Of a stretch of 64,000 nucleotides of DNA, positions 10,096 through 18,986 are shown piece after piece. This stretch comes from Metapseudomonas boanensis. GTDB lineage: Bacteria; Pseudomonadota; Gammaproteobacteria; Pseudomonadales; Pseudomonadaceae. The notes beneath the pieces were generated by a model, which worked only from the letters and a program-made list of their open reading frames with translations, ran no database searches and was not told the origin of the DNA. The position numbers were made by a program, and so were the translations under genes. The stretch lies in the NCBI RefSeq assembly GCF_018704125.1, contig NZ_JAGTIS010000001.1, positions 803,457-867,456 of the forward strand. The letters run 5' to 3'. How positions within the stretch are numbered: position 1 is the stretch's first letter; each line of letters opens with the position of its first letter.

Positions 10096-10772
10096 TGGCT
10101 GATCGACTTGAATCGGCAGTCTCTCGAAACCCAAGCGGTGGCCTTGGGTGGAGCCTGGTTCCGTTCCCTCGACGTCACTGACCTGGCGGCGTTGCAGGAA
10201 GCGCTGGCAGACTTCTGCAACCGCTACGACGGCCAGTTGCGTCTGTTGTTCAACTGCGCGGGCGTGTTGCGCTTCGGCCATTTCGAGGAGATCGAGATGG
10301 CCGAGCACGCGCGTATCCTCAACATCAACGTACTCGGGCTGGTCGAGGCGACTCACGCGGCCTTTCCCTACCTCAAGGCAACCCGCGGCGCCCAGGTGAT
10401 CAACATGGGGTCGGCCTCGGGGCTCTATGGCACGCCGGAGATGGCTAGCTACTCCGGCTCGAAATTCGCCGTTCGTGGCTGCACCGAGGTGCTGGAACTG
10501 GAGTGGCGCCGTCATGGCATCCGCGTAGGTGACCTGATGCCCCCTTTCGTGCATACGCCGATGGTCAGCAGCCAGCGCTTCGAGCGCCCATACTGCGCCG
10601 CCTGGGAGTCAAGCTGACGGCTGAGGACATCGCCTTGGCGGCCTGGCAGCAGGTCCATGGCGCAGCCGTGCATCGGCCAGTGAGCGGGCTGTTCAAGCTG
10701 ATGTATTGGTCAGGGCAGGTCTCGCCCGCCTGGGTCAGCAGGGCGATCATGGGATTCCTGAGCCGGGCATGA
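10096..10772 (+). pseudogene. Short-chain dehydrogenase/reductase, 5'-truncated and frameshifted
   Basis: Begins inside the second strand of the Rossmann fold (GWKVWLIDLNRQSLE), so the usual TGxxxGIG cofactor motif is missing. The NAG-type motif (FNCAGVLRFG), the catalytic Ser region (NMGSASGLYG) and YSGSK are intact. After RFERP the frame shifts: the C run at 10587-10589 is one base short. Restoring it gives ILRRLGVKLTAEDIALAAW and an end at 10772 (FLSRA). It is the last gene of the decayed AraC/monooxygenase/esterase/SDR cluster. Confidence 0.85.
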
Positions 10773-11059
10773 AGTCAGTTTACTGGCGCAGCAGCCTTGG
10801 GCACCGCCTGTCGCCAGATTTGTGACAATTTGTCCTGTCATACGGCAGACCTCGCTCAGCAGCGCTACCCTGCAAGTTGATATTGTCATTCACGCTTCAC
10901 GAGCGGGTGACTGGCCAAGTCCGCGCGGGATGTGGCCAGGGGTCGTACCTGTGTTATCAGGCGACGACCCGGGGCGGCACTGCATGGTGCCGTGAGGTCG
11001 ATGTCATCGGCCTCGGGGATTAAGCGAAACATTATCCATCGCCAAGAGGAGGTCGTTTC

Positions 11060-11401
11060 ATGAGCACAGCCTTCCACGATGATGTCAGCAGTGATCTCCT
11101 TCATCGGATGAAAGAGGGCGGTTTCGATTTTGCCCGGGTCCATCCGATCGAGTTCTACGCCATCTTCCCCGATGAGGACCGGGCGCGATTGGCGGCACGT
11201 AATTTCCGTGGCGAATCCTTGAATGCCCAGGTGTCCGCCCGAGCAGATGGGGCTTGGCACCTGCAGGTGAGCAAGGTGATGTATGCGACCCATGCCGGAA
11301 TCGGCGATTTCGAGCATGACCTGGAAGCCCTGGTGGTGCCCCTGGGTGGGGTGCTGGATGGTTGGGGCGTCACACAGGAAATCTCTCCAACGCACCCTTG
11401 A
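11060..11401 (+). CDS. RraB-like ribonuclease E inhibitor family protein
   Basis: A 113-residue acidic protein. It resembles RraB (regulator of ribonuclease activity B), which in enterics binds RNase E and alters mRNA decay. Family features seen are an N-terminal helix with acidic residues, the FPDEDRARLAARNFRG segment matching the typical YFPDEE.A...A pattern, a central VxxxM strand pair and the C-terminal GGVLDGWG. A strong ribosome site (aagaggagg) lies just upstream. About 290 bp upstream to the SDR remnant contains no other gene. Whether it really acts on RNase E in this organism is inferred. Confidence 0.7.
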   Translation: MSTAFHDDVSSDLLHRMKEGGFDFARVHPIEFYAIFPDEDRARLAARNFRGESLNAQVSARADGAWHLQVSKVMYATHAGIGDFEHDLEALVVPLGGVLDGWGVTQEISPTHP

Positions 11402-11589
11402 CCAGATGTCCGGGGGCGCGCCGGCCAGCCTCCTGGGCTGGCTGGTGGGTGGTGCGAAGGTATTCCGGGCAATTGATCAGGCGGTTCTGCATCCCCTTGC
11501 AATGACACGTATTCCACGAAAGCACCTATGTTTCCTTCGCTCGACCGCGACATGCCCTTTGCCTCAGACTCCGCCAACGGAGGCAAACC

Positions 11590-12297
11590 ATGACCGATAT
11601 CCTGATTCTTACCCACGCTGATTTCTGCTCCCCTGGCCACCTCGGTGTCGTGCTCGATCGCGCCCAGCGCGAATTCACCGTGCTGCGCGTCGACCAGGGC
11701 GAGCTGGACGATTACGACCTTGATCGGCCCAAGGCAGTCGCCATCATGGGTGGTCCCATGAGCGTCAACGATCCGATGCCCTGGATCGGGCAGGAGATCG
11801 ACGCGATTCGATACTGGGTCGACCGTGATGTCCCGATGATCGGTCACTGTCTGGGTGGGCAGCTGATCGCCCGTGCCCTGGGTGCCTCGGTGCACCGCAT
11901 GCCCTACACGGAAATTGGCTGGCAGCCGCTGGCGAAGCGTGCGCAGGCAGCCGATAACCCCTGGCTGGCGCACCTGCCGCAAGAGTTCGCCATCTACCAA
12001 TGGCACAGCGATACCTTCGAGCTGCCGGAGGGCGCCGAGGGGCTGATGGGCAGTCCCTGGTGCCCAAACCAGGGTTTTGCCTGGGGGGACAAGGTGCTTG
12101 GGCTGCAGGGCCACCCGGAAATGACCGAGGATCTGGTGCGCCTCTGGTTGACCGACTGGGCGCACCTGCTGGATGAAACCCAGGCCAGCCAGCAGGGCAG
12201 GGCACAAATGCTGGAGGACCTGCCGGCCAAGGTGACGGCGCTGAACCAGGTGGCGGAAGGGTTCTACCAGCGCTGGCTGAGCTTGGCATTTGCCTGA
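11590..12297 (+). CDS. Class I glutamine amidotransferase (GMP-synthase-like)
   Basis: Stand-alone GATase1 domain of 235 residues. The nucleophile is Cys87 in MIGHCLGGQLIARALG; the His/Glu pair is in LQGHPEMTEDLV. Such proteins release ammonia from glutamine or hydrolyse gamma-glutamyl compounds, and in pseudomonads some belong to polyamine/gamma-glutamyl pathways. It lies convergent with the aldehyde dehydrogenase of a polyamine-type cluster, which makes a role in gamma-glutamyl-amine metabolism plausible but unproven. The start at ATG 11590 follows aacggaggcaaacc. A palindrome follows the gene (12328-12353). Confidence 0.9.
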   Translation: MTDILILTHADFCSPGHLGVVLDRAQREFTVLRVDQGELDDYDLDRPKAVAIMGGPMSVNDPMPWIGQEIDAIRYWVDRDVPMIGHCLGGQLIARALGASVHRMPYTEIGWQPLAKRAQAADNPWLAHLPQEFAIYQWHSDTFELPEGAEGLMGSPWCPNQGFAWGDKVLGLQGHPEMTEDLVRLWLTDWAHLLDETQASQQGRAQMLEDLPAKVTALNQVAEGFYQRWLSLAFA

Positions 12298-12327
12298 AAA
12301 CGCATGCTGGGTGAAGTGAGCGGCTCT

Positions 12328-12353
12328 GTGAGGGCGAAGGATTTCGCCCTCAC
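12328..12353. terminator. Bidirectional hairpin between convergent genes
   Basis: A perfect stem gtgagggcga/tcgccctcac with a 6-base loop lies 30 bp after the amidotransferase gene and 14 bp after the stop of the aldehyde dehydrogenase on the other strand. It could serve both genes. Confidence 0.6.
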
Positions 12354-12366
12354 AAGGACCGGGCCT

Positions 12367-13791
12367 TCAATGCCGGATCATCACGTGGCGTATCACGGTG
12401 TAATCCTCCAGGCCATACATCGACAGGTCCTTGCCGTAGCCGGATTGCTTGAAGCCGCCATGAGGCATTTCGTTGGTCAGCATGAAGTGGGTGTTGATCC
12501 AGGTGCAGCCGTATTGCAGGCGTGAGGCGACCGCTGCGGCGCGGCCGATGTCGCGGGTCCAGACGGACGAGGCCAGGCCATAGTCGGAATCGTTGGCCCA
12601 GCGCACGGCTTCATCCACGTCGCTGAAGGGCGTGACGGTCACAACGGGGCCGAATACCTCTCGCTGCACGATCTCATCGTCCTGCCGGGCATGGGCTACC
12701 ACCGTGGGTTCATAGAAAAAGCCGCTGCCGGCGACGGGCTTGCCGCCCGTGGCGATCTGGATATGCGGCACGGCACGGGCGCGGTCGACGAAGCCAGCCA
12801 CGCGTTCACGCTGGCTCTGGGTGATCAATGGGCCCAGTTCGGTGGCCGGGTCGTCCTGCAGTCCAGTCTTGAGGCTGGACACCGCACCGGCCAGGTCGGC
12901 GACGAAATTGTCGTAGATCTTCTTGCCGGCGTAGATGCGGCAGGCCGCCGTGCAGTCCTGCCCGGCGTTGTAGAAGCCGAACGTGCGGATGCCAGCCACC
13001 ACGTCGGCCAGGTCGGCGTCATCGAACACCAGCACCGGGGCCTTGCCGCCCAGTTCCATGTGCGTGCGTTTCACGCTCTCGGCGGCGCTGCGAATGATCG
13101 CTTTGCCGGTGCCGACCGAGCCGGTCAGCGACACCATGCGCACCAACGGGTGTGAAACCAGGGGACTGCCCACAGTCGGGCCACGGCCGAGGACGATATT
13201 GACCACTCCGGGCGGCAACAGCTCGGCGATGAACTCGGCCAGGCGCAGGGCGGTCAGCGGGGTCTGCTCGGAGGGCTTCAGCACAACGGTATTGCCGGCG
13301 GCGAGCGCCGGGCCGAGCTTCCAGGCGGCCATCATCAGTGGGTAGTTCCACGGTGCGATGGAGGCGATGACGCCTATCGGGTCGCGGCGGATCATCGAGG
13401 TGAAGCCCGGCAGGTATTCCCCGGCAGCAGAGCCGGTCAGGCAGCGGCTGGCACCGGCGAAAAAGCGGAACACGTCGGCGATGGCCGGGATCTCGTCGTT
13501 CAGCGCTGCGGAATAGGGCTTGCCGCAGTTGTTCGACTCCAGCCTGGCCAACTCGTCGGCGTGGGTCTCGATACGGTCCGCCAGCTTCAGCAGCAGGGTG
13601 GCGCGCTCGCGTGGGGCGGTGCGGGCCCAGCCTTCGAAGGCAGCATCGGCAGCGCGCACAGCCGCGTCCACTTGGGCTTCATTGGCTTCGGGGATTTTTA
13701 CCAGCACCGCTCCGGTGGCCGGGTTGAATACGTCCAGTGCTTCGCCTTCACCTTGGACGAACTGGCCGTTGATCAGCAATTTGGTTTGCAT
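12367..13791 (-). CDS. patD: Gamma-aminobutyraldehyde dehydrogenase-like aldehyde dehydrogenase
   Basis: NAD(P)+-dependent aldehyde dehydrogenase of 474 residues. Catalytic Cys about 279 is in [12 protein letters not shown], the general base Glu about 245 in [10 protein letters not shown], the oxyanion Asn in [10 protein letters not shown] and the cofactor loop in [11 protein letters not shown]. The [10 protein letters not shown] sequence and the final gene position after four transporter genes match YdcW/PatD, which oxidises 4-aminobutanal to GABA in putrescine degradation. The gene is separated from the upstream permease by a 54-bp gap containing a palindromic repeat. Substrate is inferred from context. 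Confidence 0.88.
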   Translation of the reverse strand: MQTKLLINGQFVQGEGEALDVFNPATGAVLVKIPEANEAQVDAAVRAADAAFEGWARTAPRERATLLLKLADRIETHADELARLESNNCGKPYSAALNDEIPAIADVFRFFAGASRCLTGSAAGEYLPGFTSMIRRDPIGVIASIAPWNYPLMMAAWKLGPALAAGNTVVLKPSEQTPLTALRLAEFIAELLPPGVVNIVLGRGPTVGSPLVSHPLVRMVSLTGSVGTGKAIIRSAAESVKRTHMELGGKAPVLVFDDADLADVVAGIRTFGFYNAGQDCTAACRIYAGKKIYDNFVADLAGAVSSLKTGLQDDPATELGPLITQSQRERVAGFVDRARAVPHIQIATGGKPVAGSGFFYEPTVVAHARQDDEIVQREVFGPVVTVTPFSDVDEAVRWANDSDYGLASSVWTRDIGRAAAVASRLQYGCTWINTHFMLTNEMPHGGFKQSGYGKDLSMYGLEDYTVIRHVMIRH

Positions 13792-13816
13792 GGGGCATCC
13801 TCGTGTCAGGTGCTAG

Positions 13817-13839
13817 CCCCTCTCTTGGAAGGAGAGGGG
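13817..13839. repeat. CCCTCTCC-type palindrome inside the polyamine cluster
   Basis: Arms cccctctc and gagagggg lie between the permease gene (stop at 13846) and the aldehyde dehydrogenase gene (start at 13791). Confidence 0.7.
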
Positions 13840-13845
13840 AAAAGA

Positions 13846-14652
13846 CTATTTCCCACCGCCCGCCACCGCTTCGGTACCCCGCGTCAGGTAGTAAGCGCCG
13901 AGGATTGGCAGCATGGTGACGAGCATCACCAGCAGGGCGACCACGTTGGTCACAGGTACGTCTCGTGGGCGGCTGAGCTGGCTCAGCAGCCAGAGCGGCA
14001 GCGTCTGCTCGTGGCCAGCAGTGAAGGTGGTAACGATGATTTCGTCGAAGGACAGCGCAAAGGCCAGCATGCCGCCAGCGAGCAGCGCGGTCGCAATGTT
14101 GGGCAGAATGATGTAGCGAAAGGTCTGCCAGCCGTCGGCGCCCAGGTCCATCGAGGCTTCGATGAGGCTTTGGGAGGTGCGGCGGAAGCGCGCAATCACG
14201 TTGTTGTAGACGATCACCACGCAGAAGGTGGCATGGCCAACCACGATGGTGAAGATGCCGGGCTCTATCCCCAAGGTCTTGAACGCTGCAAGCAGGGCAA
14301 TGCCAGTGATGATGCCGGGCAGCGCGATGGGCAGGATCAGCATCAGGGTGATGCTTTCCTTGCCGAAGAAGTCGCGGCGGTACAGCGCGGCGGCGGCCAG
14401 CGTGCCGAGCACCATGGCCAGGACGGTGGCCATGCAGGCGACCTTCACCGAAAGGATGATGGCCTGGAGCACGTCCTCGCGGCCCAGGACCACGCCGAAC
14501 CATTCGAGGGTGAAACCCTGCAACGGAAAACTGTAGGCCGACTCTTCGGTATTGAATGCATAGAGCAGGATGATCAGGATCGGGAAGTGCAGGAAAACCA
14601 GCCCGCCCCACGCGGCCAGTCTCAGTCCCCAGGAGGCTCGCTCAGAGTGCAT
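13846..14652 (-). CDS. ABC transporter permease (PotC/YdcV-like)
   Basis: Inner-membrane permease of 268 residues with six predicted helices, starting with a helix at [19 protein letters not shown]. The EAA loop that contacts the ATPase is recognisable in [20 protein letters not shown]. It overlaps the upstream permease gene by 11 bp (14642-14652), a normal arrangement for paired PotB/PotC subunits. Within the cluster it corresponds to ydcV; the transported molecule is probably a polyamine or related amine. Confidence 0.92.
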   Translation of the reverse strand: MHSERASWGLRLAAWGGLVFLHFPILIILLYAFNTEESAYSFPLQGFTLEWFGVVLGREDVLQAIILSVKVACMATVLAMVLGTLAAAALYRRDFFGKESITLMLILPIALPGIITGIALLAAFKTLGIEPGIFTIVVGHATFCVVIVYNNVIARFRRTSQSLIEASMDLGADGWQTFRYIILPNIATALLAGGMLAFALSFDEIIVTTFTAGHEQTLPLWLLSQLSRPRDVPVTNVVALLVMLVTMLPILGAYYLTRGTEAVAGGGK

Positions 14653-15580
14653 CGAAGGCCCCCAACCGTTTGGCGATGGAGAGGTAGATAGCGATCAGCA
14701 CGATGGGTACCAGGGTGAAGGCGGCAGCCAGGGGGATATTGCCCACCGAGCCTTGCTGCACATAGACCATGGTGCCGATGAATAAACCGCTGGGCCCCAC
14801 CAGTTGCGGGATGATGAAGTCCCCCAAGGTGAGGCTGAAAGTGAAGATGGACCCGGCCACCACGCCCGGAAAGGACAGCGGCAGGATCACCTGCACGAAG
14901 GTCTGGCGGGGTCGTGCGCCGAGATCGGCCGAGGCTTGCAGCAGTGACGGGGGCAGGCGTTCCAGCGAGGCCTGGATCGGCAGGATCATGAACGGCAGCC
15001 AGATGTAGGTAAACACCAGGAAGCGCCCCAGGTGGGAAGTGGACAGCGTGTTGCCACCCACCGTGGGGACTGTCAGCAAGGCACCCAGCAAACCGTCCAG
15101 GTGCAGTTGCTGGATGAGCCAGTAGAGAATGCCGCCCTTGGCCAGGATCACCGTCCAGGCATAGGCCTTGACGATGTAACTGGCCCACATGGGCAGCATC
15201 ACCGCGATGTAGAAGAACGCCTTCTCCTTGGGCGTGGCAAAGCGCGCCATGTAGTAGGCGATGGGGAACGCGAGCACGGCACTGGCCACGCTGACCGCGA
15301 TGGCCATGGTCAACGTTCGCAGGATGATGTCGTAGTTGGCCGGGTTGAACAGGGCGCCGTAGTTGGCCAGGGTCAGCTCCGGCGTCACGGCCATCGTGAA
15401 GTCGTCGAAGGTGTAGAAACTCTGCCAGAGCAGGGCGAACAGCGAGCCGACATAGACCACGCCGAACCACAGCAAGGGTGGCGTCAGCAGCAACAGCAGG
15501 TACAGCGTACTGCGGCGGTAGAGCAGGTTGGAGAGACTGCGCAATGGGCCGCTGTGCGGACGTTGAAGCACGGCGGCCAT
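14642..15580 (-). CDS. ABC transporter permease (PotB/YdcU-like)
   Basis: Inner-membrane permease of 312 residues. A first helix [20 protein letters not shown] is followed by five more; the EAA motif is in [20 protein letters not shown]. It lies 5 bp after the ATPase gene and overlaps the following permease by 11 bp, so the genes are certainly co-transcribed. It is equivalent to ydcU in the ydcSTUV arrangement. Confidence 0.92.
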   Translation of the reverse strand: MAAVLQRPHSGPLRSLSNLLYRRSTLYLLLLLTPPLLWFGVVYVGSLFALLWQSFYTFDDFTMAVTPELTLANYGALFNPANYDIILRTLTMAIAVSVASAVLAFPIAYYMARFATPKEKAFFYIAVMLPMWASYIVKAYAWTVILAKGGILYWLIQQLHLDGLLGALLTVPTVGGNTLSTSHLGRFLVFTYIWLPFMILPIQASLERLPPSLLQASADLGARPRQTFVQVILPLSFPGVVAGSIFTFSLTLGDFIIPQLVGPSGLFIGTMVYVQQGSVGNIPLAAAFTLVPIVLIAIYLSIAKRLGAFDAL

Positions 15581-15585
15581 GGCCG

Positions 15586-16596
15586 CTACTCGCTGAGCGC
15601 GATCATCGCGCTGCGGGCCCAGCAGACCTGCACCTGCTGGCCGGGTTGCGGGCGATTGGCGTCCAGTAGCTCGCCATTTGGCAGACTGACCGCCAAGCGA
15701 CCGCCATCGTCCAGGATCAGTTCGTAACGGCTGCTGGCTCCCAGGTATTGCACATCGTGGACGGTGCCGCCGAGTTGCAGCTCGCCCTCTCCGGCATTGC
15801 CAAATCGCACATGCTCGGGCCGCAGGGAAAAACTGCCGCTGGCGCCGGTCAGACGTTGGGCCTGCTCGCCGTGGAGCACGTTGGCGGTGCCGACGAACTC
15901 GGCCACAAAGCGGGTTCGCGGCTGGCGATAGAGGTTTTGCGGACTGTCTACCTGCTCGATACGGCCCTTGTTGAACACGGCCACGCGGTCGGACATCGAC
16001 AGCGCTTCGCCCTGGTCGTGGGTTACGAAGATGAAGGTGATGCCGAGCTGACGTTGCAGCTTCTTAAGCTCGACCTGCATCTGCTCGCGCAATTTGAGGT
16101 CCAGCGCGCCGAGCGGCTCATCCAGCAACAGCACACGCGGGCGGTTGATCAGCGCGCGGGCCAGGGCAACGCGCTGGCGCTGGCCGCCGGAGAGCTGTGC
16201 AGGTTTGCGCTCGCCATAGCCGCCCAAGGCGACCATGGCCAGTGCTTCTTCCGCGCGGGTATGGCGCTCGGCCTTGGCCACGCCTTTGACCTTGAGGCCG
16301 TAGGCAACGTTGTCGCGCACGTCCATGTGTGGGAACAGGGCGTAGTCCTGGAATACCGTGTTGACGTCACGCTCGTAGGGCGGCAAGCCGGCAGCCTCCG
16401 AACCGTGGATGCGGATGGAGCCGGAAGTGGGCTGCTCGAAGCCGGCGATCAGGCGCAGGCAGGTGGTCTTGCCGGAGCCCGACGGGCCGAGCATGGAGAA
16501 GAATTCGCCGTCCCGGATCTCGATGGACACCCGATCCACGGCCTTCACGTCGCCATAGTGTCGGCAGACATCGGTGAACTGAACGGCTGTGGTCAT
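15586..16596 (-). CDS. ABC transporter ATPase (PotA/YdcT-like)
   Basis: Cytoplasmic ATP-binding subunit of 336 residues from ATG 16596 (MTTAVQFTDV). Walker A is GPSGSGKTT, the signature is LSGGQRQRVALARAL and Walker B is VLLLDEPLGALD. A C-terminal TOBE domain (about 270-336) is typical of the PotA/MalK group. The open frame extends upstream to 16821 but overlaps the binding-protein gene, so the internal start is used. The gap to the upstream gene (16597-16648) contains a palindromic repeat. Confidence 0.94.
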   Translation of the reverse strand: MTTAVQFTDVCRHYGDVKAVDRVSIEIRDGEFFSMLGPSGSGKTTCLRLIAGFEQPTSGSIRIHGSEAAGLPPYERDVNTVFQDYALFPHMDVRDNVAYGLKVKGVAKAERHTRAEEALAMVALGGYGERKPAQLSGGQRQRVALARALINRPRVLLLDEPLGALDLKLREQMQVELKKLQRQLGITFIFVTHDQGEALSMSDRVAVFNKGRIEQVDSPQNLYRQPRTRFVAEFVGTANVLHGEQAQRLTGASGSFSLRPEHVRFGNAGEGELQLGGTVHDVQYLGASSRYELILDDGGRLAVSLPNGELLDANRPQPGQQVQVCWARSAMIALSE

Positions 16597-16614
16597 GGCA
16601 AGTAACTCCGCGGG

Positions 16615-16638
16615 CCCCTCTCCCCAAGGGAGAGGGGG
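16615..16638. repeat. CCCTCTCC-type palindrome between binding-protein and ATPase genes
   Basis: Arms cccctctcccc and gggagaggggg lie in the 52-bp gap. In the mRNA this stem could protect the upstream binding-protein message, which typically must be more abundant than the rest. Confidence 0.7.
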
Positions 16639-16648
16639 AAGTTGGGTC

Positions 16649-17803
16649 CTACCTGCCACCCATGATCGCGATGTAATCCTGGGTCCAGCGGCTGTAGGGC
16701 ACGAACTTGCCGCCCTGGGCCTCCGGGGTTTTCCAGAAGGCGATCTTGTCGAACTGGTCGTAGCCGTTGGTGGTGCAACCGCCGGGGCCCAGCAGCTCGC
16801 TACTGGTGCAGCCTTTGGCAACGACGGGCAGTGAGCCGAACCAGGCGGCGAGGTCGCCTTGGAGCTTCGGCTCCAGCGACCAGTTCATCCACTTGTAGGC
16901 ACAGTTCGGGTGCTTGGCGTCGACATGCAGCATGGTGGTATCCGCCCACCCGGTGACGCCTTCCTTCGGCACGACCGTGGCCACTGGCTGCTTCTCGGCC
17001 TGCAGGGTGTTGGCCATGTAGCCCCAGGTGCTCGCCGCAGCCACGCCTTCGTTCTTGAAGTCGCTCATTTGCACGGTCGCGTCATGCCAGTAGCGGTGCA
17101 CCAGGCTGTGCTGCTTGCGCAGCAACTCGAGCGCGGCAGCGTATTGCGCTTCCGTCAGCTGATAAGGGTCCTGGATACCCAGTTCCGGCTTGGCGGACTT
17201 CAAATAAAGGGCGGCGTCCGCGATGTAGATCGGGCCATCGTAGGCCTGCACGCGGCCCTTGTTGCTCTTGCCGTCAGCCAGCGTGGTTTCCTCGAATACG
17301 ACGCTCCAGCTATCCGGGGCCTGCTTGAACAGCTTGGTGTTGTACATCAGCAGGTTCGGACCCCATTGATAGGGTGTACCGAAGTGCTGGCCATTCACTG
17401 TATGCCAGGGCGCATCGGTGAGCCGCTCGTCCAGGTTCTTCCAGTTGGGGATCAGGTCCGGGTTGATCGGTTGTACACGCTTGCCAAAGATCAGTCGTAG
17501 CGATGCGTCGCCCGAGGCTGTGACCAGGTCGTAGCCGCCCTTGGCCATCAGGCTGACCATTTCATCGGAGGTGGCTGCGGTCTTCACGTTGACCTTGCAG
17601 CCGGTGTCTTTCTCGAACTGGGTCACCCAGTCGTAATTCTTGTCCGTTTCGCCGCGCTCGATGTAGCCGGGCCAGGCAATGATGTCCAGGGCGCCTTCAG
17701 TCGGACCCAGTTGTTTGGGAGGGTCCGCAGCTTGCGCAGAGGCGACGAGGCACATACAGCTGACAGCAAAGGACAGGCAGGTGGGTTTGAGCGAAAAAGA
17801 CAT
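16649..17803 (-). CDS. Periplasmic polyamine-type substrate-binding protein (YdcS/PotD-like)
   Basis: Extracellular solute-binding protein of 384 residues from ATG 17803. A Sec signal peptide (about 25 residues, ending SAQA-ADPP) is followed by the PotD-type start GALDIIAWPGYIERGE. The internal motifs FEKDTGCKVNVK and GGYDLVTASGD are typical of the spermidine/putrescine group. A longer frame to 18094 has no signal-peptide logic. It is the first gene of a five-gene set (binding protein, ATPase, two permeases, aldehyde dehydrogenase) in ydcSTUVW order, so the substrate is probably putrescine or a similar amine. Confidence 0.92.
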   Translation of the reverse strand: MSFSLKPTCLSFAVSCMCLVASAQAADPPKQLGPTEGALDIIAWPGYIERGETDKNYDWVTQFEKDTGCKVNVKTAATSDEMVSLMAKGGYDLVTASGDASLRLIFGKRVQPINPDLIPNWKNLDERLTDAPWHTVNGQHFGTPYQWGPNLLMYNTKLFKQAPDSWSVVFEETTLADGKSNKGRVQAYDGPIYIADAALYLKSAKPELGIQDPYQLTEAQYAAALELLRKQHSLVHRYWHDATVQMSDFKNEGVAAASTWGYMANTLQAEKQPVATVVPKEGVTGWADTTMLHVDAKHPNCAYKWMNWSLEPKLQGDLAAWFGSLPVVAKGCTSSELLGPGGCTTNGYDQFDKIAFWKTPEAQGGKFVPYSRWTQDYIAIMGGR

Positions 17804-17978
17804 GGTCGACTCCTGAGGTACGGAACGTTGGGAGCCGTTGCGGCGAAAGTACAGGCCGATGGCGGCGTGCTGGAAGCAGCCGGAAAATTTGCTGCTACTC
17901 GCTCTGAGCAGCGTAGTTCGGGGCTTTTGGGCTGACAAGGAATCGCCCGCGCAGCCCTTGCCGCCGAAGTGACCAGGT

Positions 17979-18530
17979 TCAGAAGCGGATGGTGGGTTCG
18001 CCCTTGTGCCAGTTGCAGGGACAGAGCTCATCGGATTGCAGAGCATCGAGCAGGCGCAAGGTTTCCTGGGGATTGCGTCCCACGGAGTGGTCATTGACCG
18101 ATACGTGCCGAATCAGATTGGCAGGGTCGACGATGAAGGTGGCACGCAGCGCCACCCCCTCACGGCGATCGAGAATGCCGAGGGCGCTGGCGAGTTCACG
18201 CTTGATATCGGCCAGCCAGGGAAAGCTCAGACCCTTGAGGTCCTGGTGGTCGCGACGCCAGGCAAGGTGTACGAACTCGCCATCCGTAGAGGCGCCGATC
18301 AGCTGGGTGTCGCGCTCATTGAATGCCTCGAGAAGGTCGCCGTAGCCCCTGATCTCGGTCGGGCAGACGAAGGTGAAGTCCTTCGGCCAGAAGAACAGCA
18401 CCTTCCATTTGTCGGGGAAACTGTCCTGGTTCACGCGCTTGAATGCCTGGTCGGGTTGCGCGGCCAGTTCCGAGTCGCTGTCCACGGCCAGTAGATCGAA
18501 GGATGGCAACTTGTCTCCGACGGTGAGCAT
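17979..18530 (-). CDS. AhpC/TSA-family peroxiredoxin
   Basis: Thiol peroxidase of 183 residues that reduces H2O2 and organic peroxides. The peroxidatic Cys56 is in FTFVCPTEI. The C-terminus has CPCNWHKGEPTI with Cys170 and Cys172, suggesting a 2-Cys mechanism. The start is placed at ATG 18530 (MLTVGDKLPSFDL), the usual N-terminus; an upstream extension to 18641 is not family-like. No reductase gene is adjacent. Divergent from the Anbu operon, with 456 bp between them. Confidence 0.93.
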   Translation of the reverse strand: MLTVGDKLPSFDLLAVDSDSELAAQPDQAFKRVNQDSFPDKWKVLFFWPKDFTFVCPTEIRGYGDLLEAFNERDTQLIGASTDGEFVHLAWRRDHQDLKGLSFPWLADIKRELASALGILDRREGVALRATFIVDPANLIRHVSVNDHSVGRNPQETLRLLDALQSDELCPCNWHKGEPTIRF

Positions 18531-18867
18531 GGCAGAGCCTCTCCAAAAGGGGCGGGCGAATTGCCCGAGGAATATGGAAAGCCTCGGTGAACCGGGGAAA
18601 TGCATTCCGACTATATCGCCGATAACTCTGGCTCTCGTCACCGCCCAGCGAAGATTTTAGGCCGGATAGTTATAGGTGAAATTCCAAATCGCAACATATG
18701 CATAGAACAATCGGGCGCAACCCGCTCTGCAATGCTGGCCTAGACTGAAGTTCTCGTGTGTCGCGGCGCTCAACCGACTGGCCATGGCAGAGTCCCTGCC
18801 AGTCCGACTCACTCCAAAATTACGGCGCCGCCTAATAGGGCGAGGCTGCTGGTTCCGCCCTTCGGGC

Positions 18868-18884
18868 TGCACCAGACTGGAGCG
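18868..18884 (+). promoter_or_regulatory. Candidate NtrC-like enhancer site
   Basis: TGCACCAGACTGGAGCG agrees with the TGCAC(C)-N5-GGTGCA dyad consensus at most positions (the right half reads GGAGCG). It lies about 50 bp upstream of the sigma-54 promoter, closer than is usual for NtrC, so confidence is moderate. Confidence 0.4.
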
Positions 18885-18935
18885 TGATGGTTGTGTGGGG
18901 CTTGCAAGTTATTGAATTGCATTGAGTTGTTGCGA

Positions 18936-18950
18936 TGGCACGAGGCTTGC
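18936..18950 (+). promoter_or_regulatory. Sigma-54 (RpoN) promoter of the Anbu operon
   Basis: TGGCAC-gaggc-TTGC is a full match to the -24/-12 consensus (TGGCACN5TTGC). It ends 36 bp before the first start codon, leaving room for transcription start and a leader containing the ribosome site acaaggag. Confidence 0.8.
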
Positions 18951-18986
18951 GAATGAGCATTTGCCCGTGGCGACAAGGAGTACGGC

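Larger units (their letters stand above)
18531..18986. other. Regulatory gap between peroxiredoxin gene and the Anbu operon
   Basis: No gene supported. The left half is AT-richer than its surroundings (atagttataggtgaaattcc) and probably contains the promoter for the peroxiredoxin gene. The right end contains a sigma-54-type promoter at 18936-18950 and an NtrC-like site at 18868-18884. Confidence 0.6.

Noticed and set aside
13561..14691. A 376-codon plus-strand frame over the permease genes
   Set aside because: Antisense of two permeases and the aldehyde dehydrogenase; no motif.
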